In this document: positions 45,730 to 59,200 of the stretch, piece after piece
Position numbering within the stretch: the stretch's first letter is position 1
How the letters are laid out: every line of letters starts with the position of its first letter
From: Paguma larvata
Lineage: Eukaryota; Chordata; Mammalia; Carnivora; Viverridae
Direction: 5' to 3'
Assembly (NCBI GenBank): GCA_030068075.1
Contig: CM057829.1
Coordinates: 80,721,132 to 80,785,131 of the forward strand
Length of the DNA stretch: 64,000 nt
Notes under the pieces: generated by a model
The model's input: the letters and a program-made list of their open reading frames with translations, nothing else
The model's database searches: none
Told to the model about the DNA's origin: nothing
Position numbers and translations under genes: made by a program

Positions 45730-47170
45730 ATTCATTCATTCATTCACTCATTTAATCTAATGCTTATTTAGTACATACCATGGGCAAGAAGGAATCTGGG
45801 AAATAGGAGACGTTAACTCACAGATCTAGTTCATGTCCTTATGGAGCTCACAGTTGAGAAGGAGGCACAGTTAAAAACTAAGCAATCTAACAACAAATAA
45901 ATATATTCACATTTGATATATGTTAAGAAGGAAGCAGAGTACAGAAATAGCTGATAATGCTGAGGTAAACCTACAATTATCTTTTGGTCAGGGAAGACCA
46001 CTCTGAGTACAGGACAATGAGAATGACTTAATCCCCAAAAGTCAAGAGGTCTAAAGTCCCTAAGTTAGGAAAAAGTTGGTCTTTTAGAGGTGCTAAAAAA
46101 AGTATGGTGACACTGAAACATTGTGATCAAGGGAGGCATGGAATAGAATTGGAGGGACAGGCAAGGACCAATCAAAGGCCCAGTGTCAAAAAGAGGTTCT
46201 TGAGAAAAGCAGTAATGAGATCCAGGGACTAAGAGAAAGGAAAGGTTGGTATTTGACAGATGGCAAACACTCATATTCTTGTTTAAAGACTGTAGAAAGA
46301 AATGTAGAAGATAGGTTTTCATGAAGATGGTTTTGTGTTGATCATGTATTGAAGATGAGTAGGCAGTTCCTCTGTTGTCACTTAGTTTTTCAGTGCAGTA
46401 TGTCACCAAGAGTGAAAAAATAATAGGGAGATTGTGAAAGGTTTTGGAAAGAGGTTGTAGAATGATCCTATTGGAGAGTAGGAAGGAGGGTGTGGTTCAC
46501 AAATATATTAGGATTGCTGAGCCATGTTGAATATCTACTTGGAATTTCTGACCATAAATTTCAAGCAAAACCAATCAACTTTACTAGATTGTTTGTGCTA
46601 AATTATTCAGACCCATGGGTGCAGGCACAAATAAATGGTTGAGTTTGTCCAGGGTAAGAGAAATCAAAGACAGCAATTTCAAGAGAGGTAAGTCTTTATG
46701 TAAAGTTGTGAATATAAATGATGAGTTGTGGAATCTAAACTGGACAGAGAGAAGTGAAGCGAAGAGCATGTCAGTGAGAAATTAAGCAGATTCGTGTCTT
46801 GGGGATTTTAAAAAGGTGAAGATTTGTACTAGTGAGTTAAAAATACTACTGCTACTTAACACACAGAGACAGTAGTCATATGTAAGGGTTCCAGTGGAGG
46901 TCTCAATTTCAGATGATGACAAAGTTGATTGTTTACAAAGGCAATGTGTGCCTGTGGTGACATGAAAGAGAATCTCAGGGGAGATGATGTTAAGGAACTG
47001 AGAGACTTAGATATTAAATTGTTGATCTATGTGATTATTGAAATCTTTGACGAAAATGGCAAGAATTGGCTAGAAAACTAGGGAGAAACAAGGAGGATCT
47101 AAATGAGCAGATGATAGTAATGAGGGGCCCACGCGAAGGAGGAGGAAGAGAGTGGCATAGATGGATGGCA
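45730..47170 (+). mobile_element. Long ancient mammalian repeat, family not assigned
   Basis: Starts at an ATTC tetranucleotide run (TTCATTCATTCATTCACTCA), then TGCTTATTTAGTACATACCA and CCTTATGGAGCTCACAGT. This is the front of a widespread old repeat whose long purine-rich body matches the style of 46000-47170 (AGGGAAGACCACTCTGAGTA, GGCAGTTCCTCTG). Degenerate. The 114- and 61-codon minus frames within it are not genes. Confidence 0.5.
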
Positions 47171-49199
47171 TGAGCATCAAACGCTAAAATTTTCTTTATT
47201 CTGGAAGTTTACTAGAAAGACCTGTCCTATCTTTTGGTCCTTAGATACCTGGAATCTAAGAGAAAATTCAAGTTACATTAGAGAACTACAAATGAAATGT
47301 CTCCTCAGGGGATGGTTCTTTCATTGCAATATTCTTCCTGATGAAAAATACCTGACATTTGTAAGGTGATTTTGAAACAGTGAAGTCATTACTTTCTATC
47401 TGTTATTAAATCTATTAGACTTAGTTCTCTCACTTTATTAATACTTTTTCAAATGTCATTTTAATGGAAAATTAATGTCTATTTGTGCCAGTTTTGCTAA
47501 CAAATTGTCTATAAATCATATTTTACTGTCATAGATAAAACACTCCAAAATACATAGAATAATTTTTTGGTTTCATTTTATGCTACACACATAAATGTTT
47601 TTTCTACCTCTGTGACATTTTATAAATCAAAGGAATACTTGATTGAAGTAAGGACTTAGATCTAATCTTCAGTCAACTGATCACTATTTAACCTTGGGTG
47701 GTTACCCTCCAAGCCACGATTTCCATCTCTGTAAAACAGAGTAATACTGTTCTATCTAACCTGATGGGCTGATGCTGAGTTGGGAACATAGTGATCTGGG
47801 TGAAGTCTCCTTTCAGTACATTGACCATGAAATATGTTATTTTGTAAATGACTTACTCTGTTTTTTCATGGTATCAAAAATACAAACAATAACATAGCAC
47901 ATATGCTTCAATAGTCTCACGTGCTGTGGTGAGGAACACATATTGAGGATAATGTCTGGGAACTCTATAGTCCATGGAATGGTGCTTTATCTGCATTCCT
48001 GTGTGAAAAGGCCAATGGCTATGTCATTAGCTTAGTAATGAAGCCATATTGCTGCCCTTAGTAGAATTTCTTTATGGGATTTTAACACCTCCTATTCAGG
48101 AGACACAGCTTCCTCAGGGAATGATGCTGACATCACAATGGGGTTTATTTCAATGATGCTGATGTGTTTGGATTGTTGCCATGTTTGGATCTTATCTCGT
48201 TATTTCACATGCTTATATTGTGCTAGCTGTGCATAGGAAAATGACCATGTATCCTAATAGGATAGCCATATATGGCTATTACTTCAAAGTAATGAAACAA
48301 AATGTTGAATACCAAGGCACAGCTATTACTGCTTTGGCACTGACCTGGCCTTGACATTCTGTGAATGCTTTGTCAACTACTGAAGGACGGCATGCTAACT
48401 CTCATTAATTTGTACTTTCTACTCTCAATGTTGTAAAAGTTAACAAAAATACCAATGACTTTAAATGGCAACTATCATTCCAACAGAGTCTACATCTCAT
48501 CCAAAGACAGTTATGTTTTGGCACTAAAATTATGACCAAAACAAAGTAAAATGTTAGTGAAATGGTCCATGATCATGTGTATTTTGGGGATTAGAACTAC
48601 ATAGGTAATTTATATCTTTAGCTATTCTCCCCTTGCACTCCTTCCTTGAATCATCTAGATGAAACAGTAGCTTACATTTATCCTAAATGAGACCTTTTAT
48701 ATCTCATCCATTAAACGCCCTGGTTGAAACACCCCTGTTGTCAACAGCTGTTCCAGCTCTAGGCAGGTGCTCCAGACTTCTGGTTTACTCTCCTGCTGCA
48801 ACTTCCTTGATCTTGAATTCTTGAATAGAAATACTATTTCTATTCCCTAATATTTAGAAACTTCAGGATCCAGACACTCCCTTTTAATCTTTTAGTTTTC
48901 TTGGGTTTGCTTTTTTTCTTTCTTCTTCTATTCTGTCCTCTACCCTGGTGTGTCCTAAGGTTCTCAGATCTTCCCACATCAACTCTGGTCTTATGAAAAC
49001 TGCCTGCTGCCTATAAGTGAGTAGAAGCAGAATTTGGATGTATGCCTAGAGTCTTCAATTAACCTGGTTTTCCTGCACACTCCTTAGGTAGTGGATAAAG
49101 TTTTATACTCATGCTTATGCTATATCATGATTCAACTAGGGGACATAAGAGTTGCTGACTCTGCATTTGTTTGTTAAGAAAATGTATTGAATGTATTGA
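47171..49199. other. Stretch without SINEs or genes
   Basis: Contains one MIR relic (47640-47800). Otherwise nothing is assigned. 47990-48300 is repeat-free and could be a conserved element. Confidence 0.4.
47640..47800 (-). mobile_element. MIR relic
   Basis: Antisense MIR: GATCACTATTTAACCTTGGG, AAGCCACGATTTCCATCTCT, GTAAAACAGAGTAATACTGT. Confidence 0.65.
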
Positions 49200-49871
49200 A
49201 TTTTTATTGATGCATAATTGGCATATAACAGTATATTAGTTTCAGGTCTCCAACATGATTATTTGTATAAAATGAGCAATTATCACCATAGTCTGGTTAC
49301 CATCTGTTACCATACATAGTTACAGATTTTCTTCTTTTTATCTTTTTGTGGTGGTGAGAACTTTTAAGATTTGCTCTCTTAGCAACTTTCAAATATACAA
49401 TACAATGTTATTGACTAGAGTGACCATGCTGTACATTATATCTCCATGACTTATTTATGTAGATGTTTATACCTTTTGACCTGCTTCACCCATTTTGCCC
49501 ATTCTCCACCCATCTTTCTGGCCACCACTAATCAATCTGCTTTGCATATCCATGAACTTGGTTTCTTTTTTGTTTTTTTTTTTTTTTTTCAGATTCCACA
49601 TATACATGAGATCATATAGTATTTGTCTTCTGTCTGACTTATTTCATTTAGAATAATGCCTCAAGGTCTATATTTGTTGTCACAAATGGCAAAATTTCAT
49701 TATTTTTTATGGATGAATAGTATTCCATTGCATACATATACCATACCTTCTTTATCTATTCATCCACTGGTGGATACTTAGGTTGTTTCCATATCTTGCC
49801 TATTGTAAATAATGCTGCAATGAACACGGGGGGTGGGGATGCATATATCTTTTAAAATTAGTGTTTTTATT

Positions 49872-50095
49872 TATTTATTTTTTAATTTTTGGCATTTATT
49901 TATTTTGAGAGAGAAAGAGAGAGAGACAGAGCATGAGCAGGAGAAGGGAAGAGAGAGGGAGACACAGAATCTGAAGCAGGCTCCAAGCTCCGAGCTGTCC
50001 GCACAGAGCCTGACGTGGGGCCTGAATCCATGAGCAAGATCATGACCTGAGCCGAAGTTGGTCGCTCAACCGACTGAGCCACCCAGGCGCCCCTA
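49872..50095 (-). mobile_element. Felid long CAN-SINE
   Basis: Antisense insertion in the L1 3'UTR. Target duplication AATTAGTGTTTTTATT at about 49856-49871 and 50097-50112. Ends in GAGCCACCCAGGCGCCCC. Well preserved. Confidence 0.96.
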
Positions 50096-51818
50096 TAATT
50101 AGTGTTTTTATTGTCTTGAGATACATACCCAGAGTGGAATTGCTGGGTCATATGGTGGTTCTATTTTTAATTTTCTTTCAGGAATCTCAAATCACTGTTT
50201 TCAATAGTGACTGTACTTATTTATATTCCCACTAACAGTACACTACGGTTCCCTTTTCATGACATTCGTACCAACACCTATTATTTCTTTCTTTTTAATA
50301 ACAGCCATTCTAACAGCTGTGAAGTCATATTGTGGCTTTGATTTGCATTTCCCTGATGATGGCTGATGTTGAACGTCTTTTTCTGTGACTGTTGGCCATC
50401 CATGTCTTCTTTGGAAAAAATGTCTATTCAGATTCTCTGCCAATTTTTATTTGGGTTTTTGTTGTTTTTCTGTTGAATTATAGGAGTTATTTATATATTG
50501 TGGATCTTAGACAATTATCAGGTATTCGCAAATATTTTCTCCCATTCAGTAGACTTTGTTGATGATTTCTTTTGCTTTGCAGAAGCTTTTTAGTTTGACA
50601 TAATTCTGCTTGTTCACTTTTGCTTTTGTTGCCTCTGCTTTTGAAGTCAGATCCAAAATAATCATTGGTAAGACCAATGTCAAGGAGCTAAACACCTATC
50701 TTTTCTTCTAGGACTCTTACGATTTCAGGTCTTACATTCAAGTCCTTAAATCCTTTTGATTTAATTATTGTGTATGGTATAAGATAGTAGACTAGTTTTA
50801 CTCTTTGCTTGTGGGATGTTTTTCAGTTTTCTCAACACCATTTATTGAAGAAACTGTTTCTCCCCATTGTATATTCTTGCCTTCCTTGTCGTAAATTAAT
50901 TGACTGCATATATGTGGGTTTATTTCTGTGTTCTCTGGTCTGTTCTATTGATCTATGTGTCTTTTTTATGCGAATACCATACTGTTTTGATTACTATCAT
51001 TTTGTAATATAGTTTGAAATCAGTGATGCCTGCAGCTTTGTTCTTTCTGAAGACTATTGTGGCCATTCAGAGTTTTTATGATTCATAAAAATTTTAGGTT
51101 GTTTGCTTGACTTCTGTGAAAAATGCCACTGGAATTTTGATAGATCTTGTTCTGAATCTGTAGATTGCTTTGGGTAATATGGGCATTTTAATGATGTTAA
51201 TTCTTTCAATCCATGAACACAAAATGTTTTTCTATTTATTTATATCATCTTTAATTTCTTTCATCAATGTCTATAGTTTTCTATGTCCAGATCTTTCACC
51301 TTTTTAGTTAAATTTATTTCTTGGTATTTTATTCTTTTTGAAGCAGTCAAACCCGAGATTATTTTCTTAATTTCTCTTTCTGGTAGTTTGTTGTTAGTGT
51401 GTAGAAAGCAACATATTTTTGCATATTGATTTTGTACACTTCAACTTTCCTGAATTTATTTACTGGTTCTAAGAGATTTTTGGTGGAGGAGATTTTGGTC
51501 TTCTAGGGTTTTCTATATATAAAGTCATATCTGTATGATAATCTACAAATAGTGATAGTTTTCTTTTTCCTTTCCAATTTGTATGACTTTTATTTATTTT
51601 TTTCTTGCCTAATTCATCTGGCTAGGACTTCCAATGCTATATTGAATAGAATTGGTGAGGGTGTGCACATTTGTCTTGTTTGTGATCTTAGAGGGACATT
51701 TTCCAGCTTTTCACAGTTGAGTATGATGTTAATCTGACATGTGGGCTTTCACTATGTTGAGGTATGTTCCCTCTATACCCAATTTATTGAGAGCATTTGT
51801 CACAAATGAATGCTGGAG

Positions 51819-52031
51819 GAGCGCTTGCGTGGCTCAGTTGGTTAGTGCCCGACTTTGGCTCAGGTAATGATCTCACCATTTGGGAGTTCGAGCCCCACGT
51901 CAGGCTCTGTGTTGACAGCTCAGAGCTTGGAGCCTTTTTGAATTCTGTGTCTCCCTCTCTCTCTGCGCCTTCCCCGCTCACACTCTGTCTCTCTCTGTCT
52001 CAAAAATAAATAAACATTAAAAATTTTTAAA
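51819..52031 (+). mobile_element. Felid long CAN-SINE
   Basis: Sense insertion in the antisense L1 ORF2. Target duplication AAATGAATGCTGGAG (51804-51818) versus 52032-52046, one mismatch in 15. Full-length with CT tract and AAATAAATAAACATTAAA tail. Confidence 0.96.
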
Positions 52032-52425
52032 AAATGGATGCTGGAGTCTGTTTAATGCTTTTTATGCATCTATTGAGATGATCATATGATTTTTATTCTT
52101 TATTTTGTTAATGTGGTGTACCACACTGATTGATTTGCAGATGTTGAAAGTTCTTTGCATTCCTGGAATAAATTCCAACTGATTTGGTGTCTGATTCTTT
52201 TATTGTATTGCTGAATCCGGTTTGCTAATATTTCATCGATATATACATTTCTGCATTTATGTTCATCAGAGCTATAGGCCTGTAATTTTCCTTTCTTGTG
52301 GTATCCTTGTCTGGTTTCAACTTCAGGGTAATGCTGGCCTTGTAAAATGAGATTGGAAGTGTTTCCTCCCTTCAAATTTTGGGGAGAGTTTGACAAGGAT
52401 TGGTATTAGTTTTCTGGAAAGTGAG

Positions 52426-53258
52426 TGTAATTAAAAGTAGAGTGTTGTTTTAAAGTGTTCCTTTGTTTTCTCTTTACTTTGTGTTAGGATGGGAGGTAAA
52501 GAGGAAGCATGGTTTCACTATTCAAAATGTTTTTATTCCAGTTTTCTGTTTTCTTCTTATTCTAGCTTTGTGCCAATATTGCTTATGGTTTATTTGTTTT
52601 GTTTTGTGTTTTTAAAAAAAAATTTCCTAAGAAGCAGTAAGAGGGGATTCTATGCTGGGAAGGGATTGACTGACTTACTCACTTCTTACTTTAGGAGATT
52701 CTGTTCACTTGGTTTATTGATTTCAGTATCTTTTGTAAATGGGTTTTGTTTTGTTTTAAGGAAAGGGTTGGTGTACCTTCTGGTTTTATAATCCTCTTTT
52801 ATTTTTTAGAGCACTTAATTTTAATCACTTGTTAACCTTCTTTTTGTTTTCCAAACCTCCAAAGTATCCTTCATTTTTCTATTACTTCCTGCATCTCAGA
52901 AGTTATGTCTTGCTCAAAATGCTAACCTCTGGTCCCATAGTTTCTAAGCCCCTTCCTTTTGATTTCCCTGTAGTTAATGCTATGTCTACCAGGTCTGGCT
53001 TCTATTTCTTTTTTAAGTTGAGAGTCTCTCTTTCAAGGATTATTTAAACCTCAGGAATTACACTATCTTCATCTACTTTCTGCACAATTAAGCTGATGTT
53101 GCTTATCTTAGGTATTTATTTCCTTATATACATAGAATTCAAAATTTGTAATGTTCTTTCGGTTTATAGGTGGCTTCATTTGTTCTCTTTAATAATCCGT
53201 ATTATTTTGGAAGCTATATGGAGAAATTGGATTCATGTTGCTCCTAGTATCTTATAAG
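52426..53258. other. AT-rich stretch between L1 and SINE
   Basis: The 100-codon frame at 52489-52791 is Phe/Ser-rich and matches nothing known. No gene. Confidence 0.4.
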
Positions 53259-53269
53259 AACTCTTTCTT

Positions 53270-53492
53270 GGGGCTCCTGGGTGGCTCAGTCAGTTAAGCT
53301 TCCGACTCTTGATTTTGGCTCAGGTCATGATCTCATAGTCATGAGATCGACCCCCACATGAGGCTATGTGCTGGGCATGGAGCCTGTTTAAGATTTTTAT
53401 CTCTCTCTATCTCTCTCTTTCTCTCCTGCCTCTTCCCTCCTTGAGCTTATGCGCTCTTTCTCAAAAAAAAAAAAAAAAAAAAAGACCCAAAA
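53270..53492 (+). mobile_element. CAN-SINE, long type, diverged
   Basis: GGGGCTCCTGGGTGGCTCAG head, GGGCATGGAGCCTGTTTAAG, CT tract, then an A21 tail. Target duplication AACTCTTTCT at 53259-53268 and 53493-53502. Confidence 0.95.
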
Positions 53493-53883
53493 AACTCTTT
53501 CTCATGTAATTTAAAATTTCATGTCTGATGAATATGCTTTCTAGATACTCAGAGTCTATTTTTATCCTTTGTTTTCAGTAAAATTTTATCTTCTTGAATA
53601 ACTATTTCTGATTTTATCAGAAAAATAGTATATGTAATTGGAAAATCTGGATGATATATTTCCCCAGAGAGAGTTGCTTTTGTCTTTGGTTAATAGCAAG
53701 CATAAGGATAACAGTAGTTCTTGACCAGAAATGAGCTATAGATCCTGTAAGAAACCATTTTATGTTCTTTTTATTCATATGCACAGTGCTTTGAGGCCCT
53801 CACCAAAAGTCTTGGCGTTTACCAGAGTCTGTCTTCATTGTCTCTCCCCCAATTTTTTTTTTAACTCCCTGCTTTAGGCATCT

Positions 53884-53887
<4 letters not shown>

Positions 53888-53931
<44 letters not shown>
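53888..53931. repeat. (CA)22 microsatellite
   Basis: Uninterrupted CA run of about 44 bp, the longest dinucleotide tract in the window. Confidence 0.96.
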
Positions 53932-54469
53932 CCCCTATGTTTAGTTTCTTAGCTGTTCATCATTTTTGCAAACTGCAATTACCTTGAGTGGAAAATGCCT
54001 CCAACCTGTCTAGAGGCATCTTTGTCCTAGATTATGTACAAAGCATTCCTTCCTTGAAAACTATGCAATGAATTTATATAGATTTTTTAAAATGTGTTTT
54101 TCTATTTTATGTACTATGATATATTTCTATTATGTGTATATATGTATTGGAAGGTTGGTCCGAAAACCATGGTCCACCTTTATCAGAACATCTTAAATGC
54201 TTTGTCTCATTTCTGTTTGTTGTCAAGGGTTATTGATTAGTATTTCAGCTTTTGTTTTGATTTGCTTAATATCACAAATTAGACATTATTATTACTGATT
54301 TTTACAACCAATACTTGTATAGATTATCTGACATATTTTTCATTTTCTTTCCTTGGCTTACCTACTTATGTCTCAGAGTTATTTCTAGGATCATTTTTCA
54401 TCTCCCAGAATAATAAGAGCTGTACTTTCTTTTGCTAAGTTTCTGCTGTTTCTAAGCCCTTTAGGTTAC

Positions 54470-54880
54470 TTTTTGTCTGAACATGTCTTTATTCCACCTT
54501 CATTCTTGAATGATAATTTTCAGTGGTGCTCCGTGATTTTACTACTATGTGTCTCTGTGTGGATTTCTTTTATTTGTCTCATTTGGAATTGATTGTGACT
54601 CCTGAATTAATGGACTCATATCTTTCATCCATTTGAAGAAATTCTCAAAAAATTGCCTATTCGAATATGACTTTTCCTGCATTTTCTCTAGTCTCTCATT
54701 ATGGAAATCTAATTAGATATATGTTAAACCATCTTACTCTATTCTGTTTCTCATCTCTCTTTCATATTTTTCTTCTCTTTGTTTCTAAATTCTGGTTAAT
54801 TTATTCTGGATTGTCTCCCAGTTCTGGAACTCTATCTTCAGCTGTGCCTAATCAAGTTGGCAGAATATTTTACTGGAGAG
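54470..54880 (-). mobile_element. L1M-type relic
   Basis: TGTCTTTATTCCACCTTCAT, TCTTGAATGATAATTTTCAG, ATTTGAAGAAATTCTC and AATCTAATTAGATATATGTT resemble the reverse complement of an old L1 terminal region. Fragments between 55140 and 55330 may belong to the same element. Confidence 0.55.
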
Positions 54881-54884
54881 TGGC

Positions 54885-55120
54885 CTTTGCAGACAGACTG
54901 CTTAGGTTTTATACTTAGTTGTGTTAACTAGTAGTTATAAAATTTAAGCAAATGTTTTAATCTCTTGTCCTTATTTTCTTTATCTATCAAATAACAAGTC
55001 ATAATACATACTTCATGGGTTGTGATATGGATTAAATCAGTCAATCACTGTAAAATCAGTGGTCAGAAGTGTCTGGCACATAGTAAATCCTCATTAAGTG
55101 TTAGCTATTGTTATTGCCTA
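54885..55120 (-). mobile_element. MIR, long antisense copy
   Basis: Nearly full MIR in reverse: TTTTATACTTAGTTGTGTTA, TTAATCTCTTGTCCTTATTT, ACTTCATGGGTTGTGATATG, GTCTGGCACATAGTAAATCC, GTGTTAGCTATTGTTATT. Confidence 0.8.
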
Positions 55121-55805
55121 TTAATCTACATTTAACCTATCCATTTGCTTTTAAGTTTCAAGGATTGTATATTTATTTCTAAAATTTCCATGACTTTTTC
55201 AAATTCTTTATCCTTTGTCATAGTTCCTTTTTTTCTCATGACTTTGTTTCCCACTTTTATTTCTTTAGGCACATTTATTTAACTCTCATCTAGAAATTTT
55301 AATTGAATGAAGCCTCATCAAGAAACTACGAGCAGTGCTAAAAAATTCTACAATGAAATGTGTGGTTTGTGTTATCATAAAATTAGAAAAATTATTATGT
55401 TGGTCCATTGTGACTAGCCTACTGTGTTTTGAGGTTCTGGGATTCAATCACCAATATTTTCAAGTATGAATTATGGAAATATTTTTGAGGAGTTTGTATT
55501 GAAGTCTTTGTGGATCTAATTTTGATGTTTGTTTTCTATATACTTTTTAAAAATTATTTTGTTTCCTTGTACATTTTTTTTTCTTGAAAAGTTATTTTCC
55601 TCCAGGTCCTTTTTTCTCTGAGGTCCAGACATAAGCATGTATTCTCTAAGAAAGATTTTGCATTTATTTATATCAGTTATGTAAAGGTGCTGCCTTATGA
55701 TAATAATTTGAAATTAAGTCTTGTCTTGAGTATCTTAAAGATCCCTACATCAGAAGAGGATCAGTGCATAACTATGAATTTTTGGAGAGATATTTTATTT
55801 CTCTA
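55121..55805. other. AT-rich stretch, possible L1 remnants
   Basis: No gene. Parts of 55140-55330 have old-L1 texture. Confidence 0.4.
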
Positions 55806-56295
55806 TAGAGACTGACAGTGGCCCCTAAAAGATATTCACATTTTAATCCCTGGAATTTGTGAATGTTACCACATTAGAGAAAAAGGTTTTTATAGATGCA
55901 ATTAAGTTATGGCCTTTGAGATGGGGAGATTATCATGAATTATGTGGGCTGGTCCTGAATGCGATTATATGTATCCTTATAAGACGTGGAGGGGGGGACG
56001 TGTTGTAAGTGTAGACAGTAGAGAAGGCACTGTGACTCCAGAGACAGAGGTTGGAGCGATGTAGCCACAAGCTGAGGAATCAGCAGCGCCCAAAGCTGAA
56101 GGAAGCACAAAATGGCTCTCTCCTAGAGCCTCTGGAGGAAACACAGTCTTGCTGACACCTTGATTTTTGCCTCCAGAAATAAGCAACAACTATTTCAGAC
56201 TTAAGGCTTCAGAACAGTGAACGAATAAATTTCTGTGTCTTTCAGGTTCCTAGTGTGTGGTAATTTTTATAGCCACCAAAGGAAACTAAAATACG
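55806..56295 (+). mobile_element. MLT1-type MaLR LTR
   Basis: Sense LTR: GGCCCCTAAAAGATATTCAC, GATGCAATTAAGTTATGGCC, TGTATCCTTATAAGACG, GCTGACACCTTGATTTTTGC, a poly(A)-type AATAAATTTCTGTG near 56223, and GGAAACTAAAATAC at the end. Old solo LTR, opposite in orientation to the one at 6814. A 70-codon minus frame across it is not a gene. Confidence 0.85.
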
Positions 56296-59200
56296 CTTCA
56301 TTTAAAACCAAATCTAAAATGAATTTCTCTGCCATTTTTCTTTGTGGACTAGTTACACATAGTTAACATTTGTTGATTTAATTCATGCTGATCATTCCAT
56401 TTGTAAAACATAGTCCATAGAAGTAGGAGAGGCTCATGTAGTTCTTACACCTTCATTTAGAGTTTCCTTCCTTACTTTATTCCAGCAACTGGTCTGACTT
56501 ACTGTCACAGTTGGTCCTTAGTTGCCCAACAGAATTATAGATTTCCAAAAGTATGTCTCCAAAACGTCGTATGTGATGAGATGATCCTAGTGTTCGTCTT
56601 TGCACAGATCACGATACCCTACTGCAGTACATCGGTAGGTTTGAAAGCCAGCTGAAGAGTCGTAGGTATATTCCTAGACTTTGCTTTTATTCAATACAAG
56701 TTTAGCTCCAAGCAACATCCAATTATTTGACTAGAGAAAAGTTTCAACAACTATGCCAGTAGTGGGCTCTGCTGCCTCTGATTTGAAAAGGATCTTCGCA
56801 AAAGCATTGCAACAGAAAGGTTTATTTCAACTTTACACGTTAGTCTTCTAAAGGCTTTTGATCTCTTTAAAGGTATTCATGGTCTAAATAACCACCGCAT
56901 TCTTATAGAAATAAGCGAAATCAGGATTTAAAATAATTGACACCTAAGGGAAAACTTATTAAATGTAGTAATCTGTATCCACCATGTAAAAGTTTTTTAG
57001 ATCGAACATTAAAGATGAAGAAATTCTTTTTCCCTCCCCCTTTTAAAAATTAACTATATAAATAGGAGTAAAGATATCTATTTATTATTAAATAGGAAGG
57101 CACCTTAAAAAACAAAGATAAGTGGAGCCATTCTGTCAAATTCAGCCACATTCAAAACACATTCCCCCCCCAACTTAATTCAAAACAGAAAAATAAAAAA
57201 AAAAAAAACAGATGGTGCATACAAAGCAGTGACATATGATGACAAATTTAACTAACAAGCATTTGCATCTTTTAACATAACATGATTTTTCACTTAGGTG
57301 TAGATAGATGGCAAATTCTTTGAGAATCAGTAATTCCCACTTTGAGTTCAGGGATTCTTATGGGAATTTATTTTATAGGGAATTTCTTACTACTTAAAAA
57401 TTTCTTTATTTTCTCACAATTGCATTTACTTTCATCAGTTGATGTTCAAGTCTTATTATACCTTAAGTTTGAGAAGGAAACTGATCTTGAATATAAGGAA
57501 TTCCACTCCTGGGATCTCATTTCAGTTACGAAAAGCCATATGGCAAAAGAATTGCTATGTTCCATAGTTTAGAAGTGCAATAGATTGTGCGGCGGAGTGA
57601 CACCTAAGGGAAGGAGAGGGGTTTTTTTGAGGAGTTGGAATTAAAAGAACAAATATATAGCAATGAAATTGAGAGAAGAGGCCTATGAAAAAATATGGGG
57701 GGAAATCACTTCTGTGGCTCTTGAAAGAAATCACAGTGCAAGTTTACATTTAACATCATGGCTTTTGAGTATGGAGCAGATTTGCTTCACTCTAAAGTGA
57801 AATAACTTTGTATCTCTCTTGTTGGTCCTAAATAAAATCGTTCCCCTTTCTGATTTATACTGCATGTGTTCCACCATGGTGAACAGGCAAGACAAAGATG
57901 GGTAAGATATTGTTTCATGGGCTTGGCATTCTTCCAAATTGTGACCATGAATTTCATACTTTATAAGTATAAATGCTTTGCATGACAGATCACATTGATT
58001 CCATGTGTATTCCTTTACTAAGGTAAGCGCGACATCACTATATGTCAATTCAAACCCCTGGCACACACAGTTTTTTGCAGAAATCTGATCCCTGAGAGTC
58101 TGTGTTTTAATGATCACAACTTTCTGAGTGACACCAAATAAAGGTGCAATTGAATTGACTTACGATGGAGAGCGTTATTTTAGCTAACAGTACTTAAGAT
58201 CGAAGGAGAATATAATTTAGGCTTTTTAGGCTAAACTTCTTTGACCACGTTGGTTGTGGACCATTTTTCAAATAAAAGAAAATATGTTCTTAGTGTATTT
58301 CCAAGAACGAGACCTCACATCTTAATATTTACGGGGATCATAGGAGAGAGAAAAGGATCCTTGCATAAAGGTTTAATAAGTTGGGAGAAATGTTTTTCAT
58401 GTGTGTGAGGGGGAGATTTTTTGAGAGAAAATAACTCAGTGGTACTCTCCAAGCATATGGATCTTCATTATGAGTAACTGGCGGCTTTTTATCTCAAAAG
58501 AAGGATTACGTGGAATAAATAAGAAGAAAGTTATAAAAGACATATAAATAAACTTCTGAAAGTCAGGTTGGACGAGTCATAGACTAGATTTTCAAAAGCT
58601 GACTTGAAGAAGTTGGTGGACAGCATGAGAGAGACCTGACTCTTTGACATCCATATGTATTTTGTTGTCTTAAGACTTCTTTACTATTGTCTGCAAAATG
58701 AAATGGAACGGTTTTATTGCAAACGGCTGCCTGCCTTTGTCTGGAACCTTAAGTATCTTTGGAAATTAGACATTTAAAATAAAGATTATTGGCCGTAACA
58801 TAAACCATATTTTGATCATCGGAATTTGTAGCAGTTGTTTCAGGATATCATGGGATTTTTCTTTGTTTCCATATTTTCTCCTTAAATTATACACATTTCC
58901 TGACCCTTCGCCAAGCCCGTGGTAGTGAAACATTGTTTAGGAGATCAAACACAGATCGTATGAAAGAAACATCTGTTGTAGCTATTGTTTTTCAGAAGTT
59001 CAGGTTGCCGGAGAGGTCTACCAGGCAATATTTCCAATCATTTTTATACAACTGGGGGATCTTGGTGGCAGCGAAGGATAAAAGGCTGTTAATTTAATGT
59101 TTGAGATGTGTGTGTGTCCTGAAGTTATTTGTACAGAAAATGTTGTGGAAGAAAAAAAAAATTCCATGGTGACTTTTTTAGTGTTTTTTTTTTTTTTTTC

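Larger units (their letters stand above)
49200..52425 (-). mobile_element. 5'-truncated L1 (ORF2 3' half and 3'UTR), antisense
   Basis: Reading left to right are an L1 3'UTR complement (TTTTTATTGATGCATAATTG; GTATTCCATTGCATACATAT; AATAATGCTGCAATGAACAC), then ORF2 backwards into the reverse-transcriptase region. On the minus strand 52100-52396 includes [13 protein letters not shown], close to the L1 motif [13 protein letters not shown]. Similarity stops near 52425. About 2.8 kb remains after removing SINEs at 49872 and 51819. All frames are broken, as in an old L1M-type copy. Confidence 0.88.

Noticed and set aside
52100..52396. 98-codon minus-strand frame
   Set aside because: It is a broken piece of L1 ORF2 reverse transcriptase, annotated as part of the L1 and not as a gene.
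56939..57613. Shared word GACACCTAAGGGA at 56939 and 57599
   Set aside because: Only 13-14 bp are shared, with unrelated flanks; chance is sufficient.
57731..58117. 128-codon minus-strand open frame
   Set aside because: No known motif, ordinary AT-rich composition, no exon signals recognised. Kept only as part of the repeat-poor region.
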